A stretch of DNA of 64,000 nucleotides, taken from NCBI RefSeq assembly GCF_026966905.1, contig NZ_JAPUBN010000006.1, forward strand, positions 62,001-126,000, in the 5' to 3' direction. The position numbers and the translations under genes were made by a program. Shown one piece after another: positions 34,427 through 42,719 of this stretch; the first letter of the stretch is position 1, and each line of letters begins with the position of its first letter. This DNA comes from Marinomonas phaeophyticola (GTDB lineage Bacteria; Pseudomonadota; Gammaproteobacteria; Pseudomonadales; Marinomonadaceae). Under the pieces are notes generated by a model that was not told where the DNA came from, did no database searches, and saw only the letters and a program-made list of their open reading frames with translations.

Positions 34427-35047
34427 ATGAATAACGCACTACGTATATATAATTTTCCTCTTTCTGGTCATGCACACCGTGTTGTGTTGTTTGCGAACTT
34501 AGCTGGTATAGATCATGAGGTTGTGAATCTTGATTTACCTAATGGGGAGCATAAGCAAGCGGATTTTCTAGCGATTAATCCAGCCGGTCAAGTCCCTGCG
34601 ATCGTAGACGGAGACATCAAATTATCCGATTCCAATGCTATTTTGGTTTACTTAGCACGTAAATATGCTCCTGCTTTTATGCCCACAGATCTTGTGGCAG
34701 AAGCACACGTTCAGAAATATTTAACCATGGCCGCTGGCGAGATTGCTTATGGACCGGCGGCCGCCAGATTAATTAATGTGTTTAATGCGCCGTTTAACAA
34801 GGAGCAAACTTTGATGGTGGCCGCTAAAGCCTTAGCAAGGTTAGACAGCGAATTAGAGGGTAAAGATTTCTTAGTGAACAATATACCCACTATCGCCGAT
34901 GTTGCTATCTACAGTTATACCGCGCATGCCCCAGAAGGGGGAGTTTCTTTGGATGAATACCCAAATGTACGTCGGTTATTAACAAATATTGAAACCTTAA
35001 AGGGGTTTGTGCCTATGCCCTCAACTAAAGCTGGCTTAGTGAGCTAG
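34427..35047 (+). CDS. Glutathione S-transferase family protein
   Basis: A 206-residue cytosolic GST. The thioredoxin-like domain (1-80) includes LRIYNFPLSGHAHRVVLFAN, NPAGQVPAIVDGD and KLSDSNAILVYLARKY, with the SNAI loop binding the gamma-glutamyl group. The all-helical domain shows FLVNNIPTIADVAIYSYTAH. The N-terminal serine (SGHAHR) may be the catalytic residue. It follows the divergent LysR gene and precedes the PPOX/oxidoreductase fusion, so a detoxification role is plausible. Confidence 0.9.
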   Translation: MNNALRIYNFPLSGHAHRVVLFANLAGIDHEVVNLDLPNGEHKQADFLAINPAGQVPAIVDGDIKLSDSNAILVYLARKYAPAFMPTDLVAEAHVQKYLTMAAGEIAYGPAAARLINVFNAPFNKEQTLMVAAKALARLDSELEGKDFLVNNIPTIADVAIYSYTAHAPEGGVSLDEYPNVRRLLTNIETLKGFVPMPSTKAGLVS

Positions 35048-35075
35048 ACATCGAAAAACGCCCTGTGATTATTAC

Positions 35076-35100
35076 AAGGTCGGTGGACGACGCCGACCTT
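35076..35100 (+). terminator. Hairpin between GST and the PPOX fusion
   Basis: AAGGTCGG (35076-35083) and CCGACCTT (35093-35100) form a perfect 8-bp GC-rich stem with a 9-base loop. There is no U-tract after it, so it may be a pause or processing site rather than a full terminator. Confidence 0.35.
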
Positions 35101-35161
35101 TGTGAACGGTGATGACAAGGCTATTCAATTTCACATATTTGCAGAGTAAGTCGAGCTTGGT

Positions 35162-37243
35162 ATGAAAGACATCACACAAAAGATAGGTTCACCTTTCCAT
35201 CAAGGTGAACAATCCTTGCAGGAGCGTATAGGTAAAAAAGAAACGATGGATGGGATCGGTCGACGTGCCGTTCGTTCTTTTATGCCAGCACAGCACCGTG
35301 AGTTTTTTCGACAATTGCCTTTTGTTGTCGTTGGTAGTGTAGACAATCAAAATAATCCATGGGCTTCAATGGTCTTTGGAGAAGCGGGTTTTATTCAATC
35401 CCCTACAGAGACGAGTTTGTCTTTATCTACCCGTGTTATTGCGGGCGATCCATTACAGGATTCCATAAACGAAACGGGGCGACCACTAGGGTTATTGGGT
35501 ATCGAATTGATGTCGAGACGGAGAAATAGAGTCAATGTGCGCATAGGTGAGGTTAATGACAATATGATTGCTCTAAATGTTGATCAGTCGTTTGGTAACT
35601 GTCCCCAGTACATACAGACTCGGCACTATCAATATGTACGTCCAGTGGGTTCGATGAGTCCTAGCCACACGGTTGAGCACTTTTCTAACCTAGATAAAAT
35701 GGCTAATAAGTTGATAGACAATGCAGATACTTTTTTTGTAGCCAGCTTCGTGCCTGCTCTAGAACAGCCTGTAAGGGAAGGCGTGGATGTTTCTCATCGT
35801 GGTGGTATGCCGGGTTTTGTTAAGCGAGAAGGCAACCAGTTAACGATTCCAGACTTCCCAGGCAATCATTTTTTTAATACGTTAGGTAATTTTCTAATTA
35901 ATCCGAAAGCAGGGTTACTATTCCCAGACTTTATCACTGGTGATTTATTGCAGCTAACTGGTAGCGTTGAACTGTTATTAGAGGATGATCCCGAGGTACT
36001 GTCTTTTCGAGGTGCAGAAAGAGCTTGGCGCTTTACTGTCATTCAAGGGCAATGGTTAAAAGACGCCCTGCCTTTTAGAAGCCTATCTGCAGAGTATTCA
36101 CCCAATTCAGAAATGATGGGTACATGGCAAGAAGCGAAAAAACGACTTGCGATGGAAGGGCTTCGTAATCGTTGGCAATCTTATCGAGTAGAAAAAATTG
36201 AACCCGAAAATAGTGTGATTTGTTCATATTATTTAAGGCCTGCGGACGGTTCGGTGGTATTGCCGTTTTATGCAGGTCAGCATTTGACAGTAAAAGTGCC
36301 GATAGGAAAACAAGACAACATCCGTAACTATACCGTATCGAATGCGCCCAATGAGTATTACTATCGCCTCTCTATTAAACGCGAAGAGCGTGGGAGTGTA
36401 TCTAACTTTTTCCATGATGATCTTATTGAAGGTCAAGTTATTCAAGTAAAAGTGCCGACTGGTCATTTTTATATCGATGCAAAGGCTGACCGTCCTGCTG
36501 TGTTAATTGCTGGTGGTGTAGGTGTGACACCGATGATGTCCATGGCACAGCATATTGCGAATGAAGGAAAGCGAACCCGCTATACTCGACAATTAACTGT
36601 ATTTCATGCCTGTCGAACAATTGAAGAAAGGGCTTTTTTTCGTTCTTTTAACATGTTGCAAAAAGAAACTGAGGGTAAGCTCCGCTATCTCTCCGTTATT
36701 AGTCAGCCTGATGGAAAGAGTAAAATAGGGAGGGATTTCACTGTCTCAGGGCGAATAAATGCGGATGTTTTTCGACAGGAGTTCACTTTGGATTCTTATT
36801 CTAATGATCATATTGAGCGCTGTGACTTTTATATATGCGGACCAAATGGTTTTATGCAAACTATGTACGATGAATTGATTGCATTAGGAGTGGAAGACGG
36901 GCGTATTTATGCTGAGGCATTCGGACCTTCTGCCTTACAAAGAAAAGTCATACCAGGAGGAAGAATAAAGGAGTCAGACCGTGCCATGATTCGTTTTAGT
37001 GAATCAGGGATTGAAAGGGAATGGCGTGCGGGTGACAAAACCTTACTAGAAGTCGCTGAAGATCAAGGCTTGACTCCCGCATACAGTTGTCGCAGTGGTT
37101 CTTGCGGATCATGCTCTGTCAGGTTACAAAATGGTGCTATTACTTATCGTAACCCGCCGACAGCGAGTATTGAGCCAGGAAAGGTACTGCTCTGTTGCGC
37201 CGTACCTGCTAAAGGGGAAAACACGATTGTGCTTGCTATGTAA
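35162..37243 (+). CDS. PPOX-flavin reductase-ferredoxin fusion protein
   Basis: A 693-residue three-part protein. The first 330 residues are a pyridoxamine-5'-phosphate-oxidase-like flavin domain (FVVVGSVDNQNNPWASMVFG; GNHFFNTLGNFLINPKAGLL). Then comes a ferredoxin-NADP reductase unit (about 340-590) with IRNYTVSNAPNEYYYRLSIK, the nucleotide motif IAGGVGVTPMMSM and YICGPNGFMQTM. Last is a plant-type 2Fe-2S domain with CRSGSCGSCSV and a later LCC, a CxxxxCxxC...C set. It forms a complete electron chain from NAD(P)H through flavin to the iron-sulfur cluster. Electron acceptor and substrate are unknown. Confidence 0.88.
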   Translation: MKDITQKIGSPFHQGEQSLQERIGKKETMDGIGRRAVRSFMPAQHREFFRQLPFVVVGSVDNQNNPWASMVFGEAGFIQSPTETSLSLSTRVIAGDPLQDSINETGRPLGLLGIELMSRRRNRVNVRIGEVNDNMIALNVDQSFGNCPQYIQTRHYQYVRPVGSMSPSHTVEHFSNLDKMANKLIDNADTFFVASFVPALEQPVREGVDVSHRGGMPGFVKREGNQLTIPDFPGNHFFNTLGNFLINPKAGLLFPDFITGDLLQLTGSVELLLEDDPEVLSFRGAERAWRFTVIQGQWLKDALPFRSLSAEYSPNSEMMGTWQEAKKRLAMEGLRNRWQSYRVEKIEPENSVICSYYLRPADGSVVLPFYAGQHLTVKVPIGKQDNIRNYTVSNAPNEYYYRLSIKREERGSVSNFFHDDLIEGQVIQVKVPTGHFYIDAKADRPAVLIAGGVGVTPMMSMAQHIANEGKRTRYTRQLTVFHACRTIEERAFFRSFNMLQKETEGKLRYLSVISQPDGKSKIGRDFTVSGRINADVFRQEFTLDSYSNDHIERCDFYICGPNGFMQTMYDELIALGVEDGRIYAEAFGPSALQRKVIPGGRIKESDRAMIRFSESGIEREWRAGDKTLLEVAEDQGLTPAYSCRSGSCGSCSVRLQNGAITYRNPPTASIEPGKVLLCCAVPAKGENTIVLAM

Positions 37244-37258
37244 TCGTTCTGTTTTTAT

Positions 37259-38149
37259 TTACCAAGGATGGTTGGAAAAATAGTGTTCAAGGTGATCTAT
37301 GAGTGCCCGCACAGTAGGGGATAAATGCTTTCTTGAAGAGTAAAGTGCATAAATGGTGAGGTCGTTTGGCTTCCACTCAGGTAAAATGGGTGTTAATTCC
37401 CCTGTCTTAATATAAGTATTTGCTAGATACTTTGGTTGGAGCGTTATCCCTGCGTGTTTTAAAGAAGCGTTTAATAAGACCGTCGCCTCGTTCGCACTGA
37501 GACGGCAAGTCACAGCAACGGCTTCGAAGTCTTCATTTTTAGATAAATTCCAAATATAACGTTCATGATTTTTATAGCCTAAACAATCATGGTTTTGCAA
37601 ATCTTGTGGGTGTTTAATTGCCGTTTTTCCGTTCAGGTACTCCGGAGAGGCCACTAAAACGGACTCGCAGATAGCAATAGGTTTACCTATTAAAGATGGG
37701 TGGGGAGTGGAAGCAATGCGAATGGCCAAGTCGATACTTTGTTCTATCATGTCCGTCACTGAATCCTCCAGTTCAATATTGACTTGTACCTGAGTATATT
37801 TATTCATGAAATCTTGAATAGCAGGCAATAACTGATGAATGCCAAACGACATACTGGTAGTAATTCGAATTGCACCGGATAACACATCAGAGTTAGACGT
37901 TAAGTGCACTATATGATCTGCTTGTGCTACCCATGCTTCAATGTCTTTTAGTGATTCTTTGCCAGCCGTTGTTAAGGATATTTTTCGGGTAGTTCTATGC
38001 AGTAGACGTACCCCTAGCCAATCCTCTATCGTTTCAATATAACGAGTAACCATAGGCCTAGACATATTCAGTTTATCAGCTGTTAACGTAAAGCTATTGG
38101 AATAAGCCACATCGATAAATACTCTAGCGGCAGTCAGTTTGTCCATCAT
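37259..38149 (-). CDS. LysR family transcriptional regulator
   Basis: A 296-residue LysR protein of the same broad branch as the one at 33330-34238. HTH: ARVFIDVAYSNSFTLTADKL and MSRPMVTRYIETIEDWLGVR; then RTTRKISLTTAGKESL. Effector domain from about residue 88. Divergent from the secreted MBL-like gene with an inverted repeat in the spacer, and convergent with the PPOX fusion gene (15 bp apart). Confidence 0.87.
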   Translation of the reverse strand: MMDKLTAARVFIDVAYSNSFTLTADKLNMSRPMVTRYIETIEDWLGVRLLHRTTRKISLTTAGKESLKDIEAWVAQADHIVHLTSNSDVLSGAIRITTSMSFGIHQLLPAIQDFMNKYTQVQVNIELEDSVTDMIEQSIDLAIRIASTPHPSLIGKPIAICESVLVASPEYLNGKTAIKHPQDLQNHDCLGYKNHERYIWNLSKNEDFEAVAVTCRLSANEATVLLNASLKHAGITLQPKYLANTYIKTGELTPILPEWKPNDLTIYALYSSRKHLSPTVRALIDHLEHYFSNHPW

Positions 38150-38177
38150 TTCTCTCTTTTATATGCTCGAATTATGA

Positions 38178-38196
38178 AATAATCATGTTCATTATT
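38178..38196. promoter_or_regulatory. Inverted repeat in the LysR/MBL spacer
   Basis: AATAAT (38178-38183) and ATTATT (38191-38196) flank seven bases, an inverted repeat between the LysR gene and the divergent MBL-like gene. It is a possible LysR-type binding site, but the low complexity makes chance occurrence likely. Confidence 0.3.
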
Positions 38197-38261
38197 GTAT
38201 CTTTTTCTGTGCATATCAATCCTCTATTATTCGTCTACTGACTACTTATTTGGAGAATGAT

Positions 38262-39128
38262 ATGAAAAAAATTGCATTAGTTATGGGCTCGGCCTTGATG
38301 GCTCAAGTGGCATTTTCAGCGGAGAATAAGGCATTAACATTCGATGTGTACAATGCGGATGAAAATAGTTTTAGTGTCAACTCAACTGTTATTTACGGTG
38401 ACACGGAAGCCATGGTGGTTGACACTGGATTTACAAAAGTAGATGCATTAAATATCGCAATAAAAGTCATTCAATCACAGAAAGAATTAACCACCATTTT
38501 TATTAGTCAAGCAGATCCAGACTATTATTTTGGTGCAGAAATATTGCATAAGTTGTTTCCAAAAGCCGATATTATTACCACGCCAGCCGTGAAGAAAGTG
38601 ATCGAGAAAAAATTGGAACAAAAACTGGCTGTTTGGACTCCTAGAATGGGAGCGAATGCGCCTGAGTCTCCAGTAGTTCCAAAGGCATATTCAAGAAAAA
38701 CTATTATGATCGATGGCCATAAAGTTGAAATACATGGCACAGAAGGTTTATTAGCGCATAGACCCTATTTATGGATACCTGATCAAAAAACTATCTTGGG
38801 AAATGTGTCTGTTTTTGGCGATTTACATTTGTGGATGGCGGACACGCAGACGTTAGAATCTCAACAAGCGTGGAAGAATCAACTTCATGAAATGTTAGAG
38901 CTGAATCCAGAAAGCGTTATTCCTGGCCATATGGCGAGTGGAACAAAAATGGATGTAAGTGCTATTCAATATTCCATTGACTACCTAGAGGACTTTCAAG
39001 AGGCTGTTACAAAGAGTGCTAATAGTAAAGAACTGATGGATTTGATTTCCCAGAAATACCCAAATGGCGATAAATCCATTGCTCTAAGTATCGGAGCGAA
39101 AGTACATAAAGGCGAAATGCAATGGTAA
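38262..39128 (+). CDS. Secreted MBL-fold protein without canonical HxHxDH
   Basis: A 288-residue protein with a signal peptide (KKIALVMGSALMAQVAFSA), so periplasmic. The fold is recognisable from MVVDTGFTKVDALNIA, TTIFISQADPDYYFGAEIL, LWMADTQTLESQQAW and VIPGHMASG. The usual HxHxDH metal motif reads SQADPD, keeping only aspartates, so metal binding and hydrolysis are doubtful or altered. Start at 38262 after TTGGAG. Divergent from a LysR gene, followed by a terminator. Confidence 0.8.
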   Translation: MKKIALVMGSALMAQVAFSAENKALTFDVYNADENSFSVNSTVIYGDTEAMVVDTGFTKVDALNIAIKVIQSQKELTTIFISQADPDYYFGAEILHKLFPKADIITTPAVKKVIEKKLEQKLAVWTPRMGANAPESPVVPKAYSRKTIMIDGHKVEIHGTEGLLAHRPYLWIPDQKTILGNVSVFGDLHLWMADTQTLESQQAWKNQLHEMLELNPESVIPGHMASGTKMDVSAIQYSIDYLEDFQEAVTKSANSKELMDLISQKYPNGDKSIALSIGAKVHKGEMQW

Positions 39129-39216
39129 GGCTTGGCTACGATTATCTGCTTATGGATGCTTGCATGCAGAGTCAGTGATTTTCTACCTTCATAAGCATCT
39201 ATCGCGACAGAAGAGT

Positions 39217-39250
39217 AAACGCTTGCCATGACATTGGTAGGCGTTTTTTT
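39217..39250 (+). terminator. Rho-independent terminator after the MBL-like gene
   Basis: AAACGCTTGCCA (from 39217) pairs imperfectly with TGGTAGGCGTTT (ending about 39246), giving a roughly 9-10-bp effective stem, then a run of seven T. It lies about 90 bp after the MBL-like gene. Confidence 0.7.
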
Positions 39251-39332
39251 GTTTATAAGATAATAAAGATTGCGATTTAAATTTGTTTAAAATAAGATTA
39301 AAAGTATATTTTTATATAAAAAGTCTAAATAT

Positions 39333-39959
39333 ATGAGTAATAGTCTACATCCTTATAAGTTAGTTGCTCGCACTCTGCGCTTACTTTTACCTGATTTGGT
39401 GGAAGTGGTTGTCCATGACCTTCGTACCAACAAGATTTATCATATTGAAAATGCTTTTACACATAGGTGTGTAGATGATGATTCACTTTTGGAAACTGAA
39501 AATTACGAAAATGAAATGAATGAAGAGGGGGTTCTAGGCCCTTATGTGAAAACCAACCCTGATGGCAGTAAGGTAAAATCCATCTCGATGGTAATCACGG
39601 AGGAGGCATCAGGTCCTATTGGATTATTGTGCATCAATATGAGAATTGATGGTTTTGAGTTGTCTCTGCAACACCTAAAAAGCATTGTCTCATTTCAAAT
39701 TCCTGATGCGGAACCGATTTTAAAAAATGATTGGCGAGAAACCGCTAATGTCATTATTTCCAAAACCTTGCTTGAGATGAATGTGTCGCTTAGCCATGCC
39801 AAAAAAACTGACCGTTTAGCCATTATTAAAGCGCTAAATGAAGCGGATATCTTTCTATCTCGGGGCTCAGCCGATTATGTCGCCGAAGCCCTCGGTATAT
39901 CTAGGGCAAGTTTTTATCAGTTATTAAAAGCCAGTAAACAATCTACCGACGCAATGTGA
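39333..39959 (+). CDS. YheO-like PAS/HTH regulator (DauR type)
   Basis: A 208-residue regulator with an N-terminal PAS-like YheO domain (about 6-115: LVARTLRLLLPDLVEVVVHD, then SKVKSISMVIT and PIGLLCINMRID). The C-terminal HTH (about 160-203) shows DYVAEALGISRASFYQLLKA. The family includes the D-arginine utilisation repressor DauR. It is followed by an aminotransferase gene and an ornithine-cyclodeaminase-like gene, so it probably governs amino-acid catabolism by sensing a related ligand. Confidence 0.84.
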   Translation: MSNSLHPYKLVARTLRLLLPDLVEVVVHDLRTNKIYHIENAFTHRCVDDDSLLETENYENEMNEEGVLGPYVKTNPDGSKVKSISMVITEEASGPIGLLCINMRIDGFELSLQHLKSIVSFQIPDAEPILKNDWRETANVIISKTLLEMNVSLSHAKKTDRLAIIKALNEADIFLSRGSADYVAEALGISRASFYQLLKASKQSTDAM

Positions 39960-39970
39960 GAGTACGAATT

Positions 39971-41149
39971 ATGACTAAAACGAAAAAGCCGATGCGCGAC
40001 TTTAGCCTAGAAGTCTTTTTTTCCAAATGGGAATTCGCTGCCAAGTACCATATGACGGCATCAGATTTAGAAAGTATGACGCTTGAAACCTTACTTTCTA
40101 TGGCAACAGCAGAACAGCGAAGCGAGTTTAATTCACTTTGGTTAGGTTACACGGAAACCTGGGGCGCACCTGAGTTGAGGCGGGAAATAGCTCAGCTCTA
40201 TGAACGATTAGATGCCAAAAATGTTCTTTGTATGGCGGGTGCTGGGGAAGGTATTTACAGTGTTTCAAAATGCATATTGGGCCCTGAAGACCATGCTATA
40301 GTACCTACTCCTAATTATCAAAGTGCTGAAACGGTACCTCTGTCAATATGTGATGTCACCGGTGTGCCATTATTGACAAAAAATACGTCCGGTAATGACG
40401 GTTGGTTTTTGGATATTGAGGCGATAAAAAATGCCATTCGTCCAAATACAAAATTGCTGTCATTAAACTTTCCACATAACCCAACCGGGATGTTGATTAA
40501 TCGCGCAGAATTGAATGCCTTAATTAGCTTATGTCGCGCACATGATATTTATATCTTGTCCGATGAAGTATATCGAGGCGTTGAATTGGATTTAGCGGAT
40601 CAAATGCCACAAATAGCCGATCTTTATGAAAAAGGTATTTCTTTAAATGTAGTTTCAAAAGCCTATGGCTTACCTGGATTAAGGATTGGTTGGGTTGCGT
40701 CTCAAGATTTAGATATTTTACAAAAGATAGAGCGTTATAAGCATTTTTTATCGATTTGTAACTCAGCGCCTTCTGAGTCGTTAGCGCTTATTGCCATCCA
40801 AAACAGAGAGGCTATCTTCGCTAAGAATCGCGCATTAATGATGGAAAATGTGCTGTTATTGGAAGCGCTATTCGATGACTTTCCCAGCCTGATTCAATGG
40901 CAACGCCCAAAAGGAGGCTGTGTGGCTTTTCCTAAATACACAGGTCCTGATAATGTAGATGTTTTTTGTCAGGGCTTACTGGAAAAAAGTGGAGTCTTGC
41001 TTTTACCTGCGTCGATTTATGTGTCAGATTTAACCGAGGTAGCTCAAGATTGTTTTCGTATTGGGTTTGGTCGAGGAGAGATTTTCAAAGAGGGTGTCTC
41101 CGTAATGCGTCAACATTTTGAGCAATACTACGCGGATTATGCAAGATAA
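39971..41149 (+). CDS. PLP-dependent aminotransferase, class I/II
   Basis: Fold-type I aminotransferase of 392 residues. N-terminal FFSKWEFAAKYHMTASD matches the subgroup with capreomycidine-synthase-like and arginine-type members. GAGEGIYSVSKCIL binds the phosphate, SLNFPHNPTGMLI holds the cofactor-stacking region, ILSDEVYRGV supplies the aspartate and tyrosine, and SKAYGLPGLRIGW the Schiff-base lysine. I prefer the ATG at 39971 (GAGAG site) to the GTG at 39956. It directly follows the YheO-like gene and precedes an OCD-like gene. Substrate unknown; a basic or hydroxy amino acid is likely from context. Confidence 0.85.
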   Translation: MTKTKKPMRDFSLEVFFSKWEFAAKYHMTASDLESMTLETLLSMATAEQRSEFNSLWLGYTETWGAPELRREIAQLYERLDAKNVLCMAGAGEGIYSVSKCILGPEDHAIVPTPNYQSAETVPLSICDVTGVPLLTKNTSGNDGWFLDIEAIKNAIRPNTKLLSLNFPHNPTGMLINRAELNALISLCRAHDIYILSDEVYRGVELDLADQMPQIADLYEKGISLNVVSKAYGLPGLRIGWVASQDLDILQKIERYKHFLSICNSAPSESLALIAIQNREAIFAKNRALMMENVLLLEALFDDFPSLIQWQRPKGGCVAFPKYTGPDNVDVFCQGLLEKSGVLLLPASIYVSDLTEVAQDCFRIGFGRGEIFKEGVSVMRQHFEQYYADYAR

Positions 41150-41226
41150 CCCTCATGTTGGTAGTCAGAAATTCTTATTTGTAGTGATTTTTTTGAATTC
41201 AGCAAGGCGAATTATAAGGGCTTAGA

Positions 41227-42198
41227 ATGCGTATTGTGACATTAAAAGAGATTCAATCCATGGTTTCGTTATCGGCCGCCACAGTAGCCGTTAGAGACGC
41301 GTTTATAGACTACTCTCAAGGATTAATAGAACAGCCAGATCCTATGCAAATTTTATTTAAAGATGAGCTGGGCCGACTTACGGGTGACTGTCACGTAAAG
41401 TCTGCACAAAAAAAACGGCATGCATACTTTGTGATTAAGGTCGCATCAGGTTTTTATAATAACGCCGCCGCAGGGTTGCCGGTCAACAATGGCTTGGTAT
41501 TGGTTATGTCTTCGGATAATGGCCAGGCTGTAGCATTGTTACAGGATGAAGGATGGTTAACTCAGGTGAGAACCGCCGCTGCTGGAGCGTTAGCCGCATC
41601 ACTAAGAGACGTAAAAAAGACAGATTGTTTGGGTGTTATAGGTACGGGCATTCAAGCCTATTTACAGGTAAAAATGATTACTGAAAAACTGTCATTGAAA
41701 AGAGTGGCGGTACTTGGGCGGTCGCTGGAGAAAAGTGCGGCCTTTTGCCGTAAATTAAATGAAGAGCTTGATGTTATCGCTGTGCCAATGGACAGTGCTA
41801 GGTCGGTGTGCCATGCGAGTCAAGTTGTTATCACGGTAACGCCTTCTGAAAGAGCCTTAATTCGTGCTGAGGATTTACCTGAGTCATTGCATATAGTCGC
41901 GATAGGTGCAGACAGTCCTGGAAAATTAGAAATAGACCCTAGCGTGTTTCATGCTGCAAAAATAGTGGTAACCGATGATCATGATCAATGTTTACATCAC
42001 GGGGATTTTGGTGCGGCAGTGAGAGCTAAGGCTATAAAAGAAGATGCCGATTACGCCATGGGAAAGGTGCTATCCGGTCAATATTCGGAATTAGACTTTA
42101 ATGGTACGGGGATTTCCATTGTCGACTTAACAGGACTAGGGGCTCAGGATCTAGCGGTTGCAAGCTTACTGGTGGATCAATTTTCTACCTCCCTGTAG
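41227..42198 (+). CDS. Ornithine cyclodeaminase/mu-crystallin family protein
   Basis: A 323-residue NAD(P)-dependent enzyme. The Rossmann motif is VIGTGIQAYLQV (about 138-149), followed by RVAVLGRSLEKS. The substrate-side region QVRTAAAGALAASL carries the conserved arginine, and VVTDDHDQCLHHGDFG plus DLTGLGAQDLAVASLLV are family marks. Members are ornithine cyclodeaminases, alanine or imine dehydrogenases or ketimine reductases, so the reaction is open. It follows the aminotransferase gene; an imine reductase acting on its product is plausible. Confidence 0.88.
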   Translation: MRIVTLKEIQSMVSLSAATVAVRDAFIDYSQGLIEQPDPMQILFKDELGRLTGDCHVKSAQKKRHAYFVIKVASGFYNNAAAGLPVNNGLVLVMSSDNGQAVALLQDEGWLTQVRTAAAGALAASLRDVKKTDCLGVIGTGIQAYLQVKMITEKLSLKRVAVLGRSLEKSAAFCRKLNEELDVIAVPMDSARSVCHASQVVITVTPSERALIRAEDLPESLHIVAIGADSPGKLEIDPSVFHAAKIVVTDDHDQCLHHGDFGAAVRAKAIKEDADYAMGKVLSGQYSELDFNGTGISIVDLTGLGAQDLAVASLLVDQFSTSL

Positions 42199-42282
42199 TC
42201 AGATCTATATTGGTGATCGTTATAGTACAAATATAACTAGGTTGTTTTCCTTGCCTCTTCTTATTTTAAGGGTAGGGATGGA

Positions 42283-42675
42283 TTACACCAAATCATCCAG
42301 ATCTGAAAAACGAATGGGTTTGCCTTTTTCATTAATAGAGGTTCCAGTCACAATAGCCTGAAGTATGAGTGCGTTATCGCTTAGGCGTGTTATTGTTTGG
42401 TGAAAGGCAAACTTTATTTTACTGGTTTTTACCATATGAGTGCTAATGATGAACTCATCTTGACTAATAAGAGGGGATTTATAGTCAAGCTCAGCTCTAA
42501 TAACCACTAAATTAATGTTGTTTTTCGCAAGTTCAGTAAAATTAATCCCCTTACTTTTTAGAAATTTGTGACGTGCGTGTTCTAGATAATTTTGATAAAC
42601 AGAATTATTAACAATACCTTGAATATCACACTCGTAATCTCTTACTTCAAAATTTGTAATGTGCTGTTCTACCAT
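42283..42675 (-). CDS. Acyl-CoA thioesterase, 4HBT family
   Basis: A 130-residue hotdog-fold thioesterase. The catalytic region is VRDYECDIQGIVNNSVYQNY, where Asp-x-QGIVNN matches the DxxGHVNN/DxQGVVxN motif of 4-hydroxybenzoyl-CoA and YbgC-like thioesterases. LEHARHKFL is the hydrophobic helix and LDYKSPLISQDEFIIST the substrate strand. Cytoplasmic, monocistronic, convergent with the OCD gene and upstream of a GGDEF-like gene. Substrate chain length unknown. Confidence 0.86.
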   Translation of the reverse strand: MVEQHITNFEVRDYECDIQGIVNNSVYQNYLEHARHKFLKSKGINFTELAKNNINLVVIRAELDYKSPLISQDEFIISTHMVKTSKIKFAFHQTITRLSDNALILQAIVTGTSINEKGKPIRFSDLDDLV

Positions 42676-42719
42676 GGATTTTTTCTCATGCTGTAATAAT
42701 GTTTTCCGGCTATTCAGAA

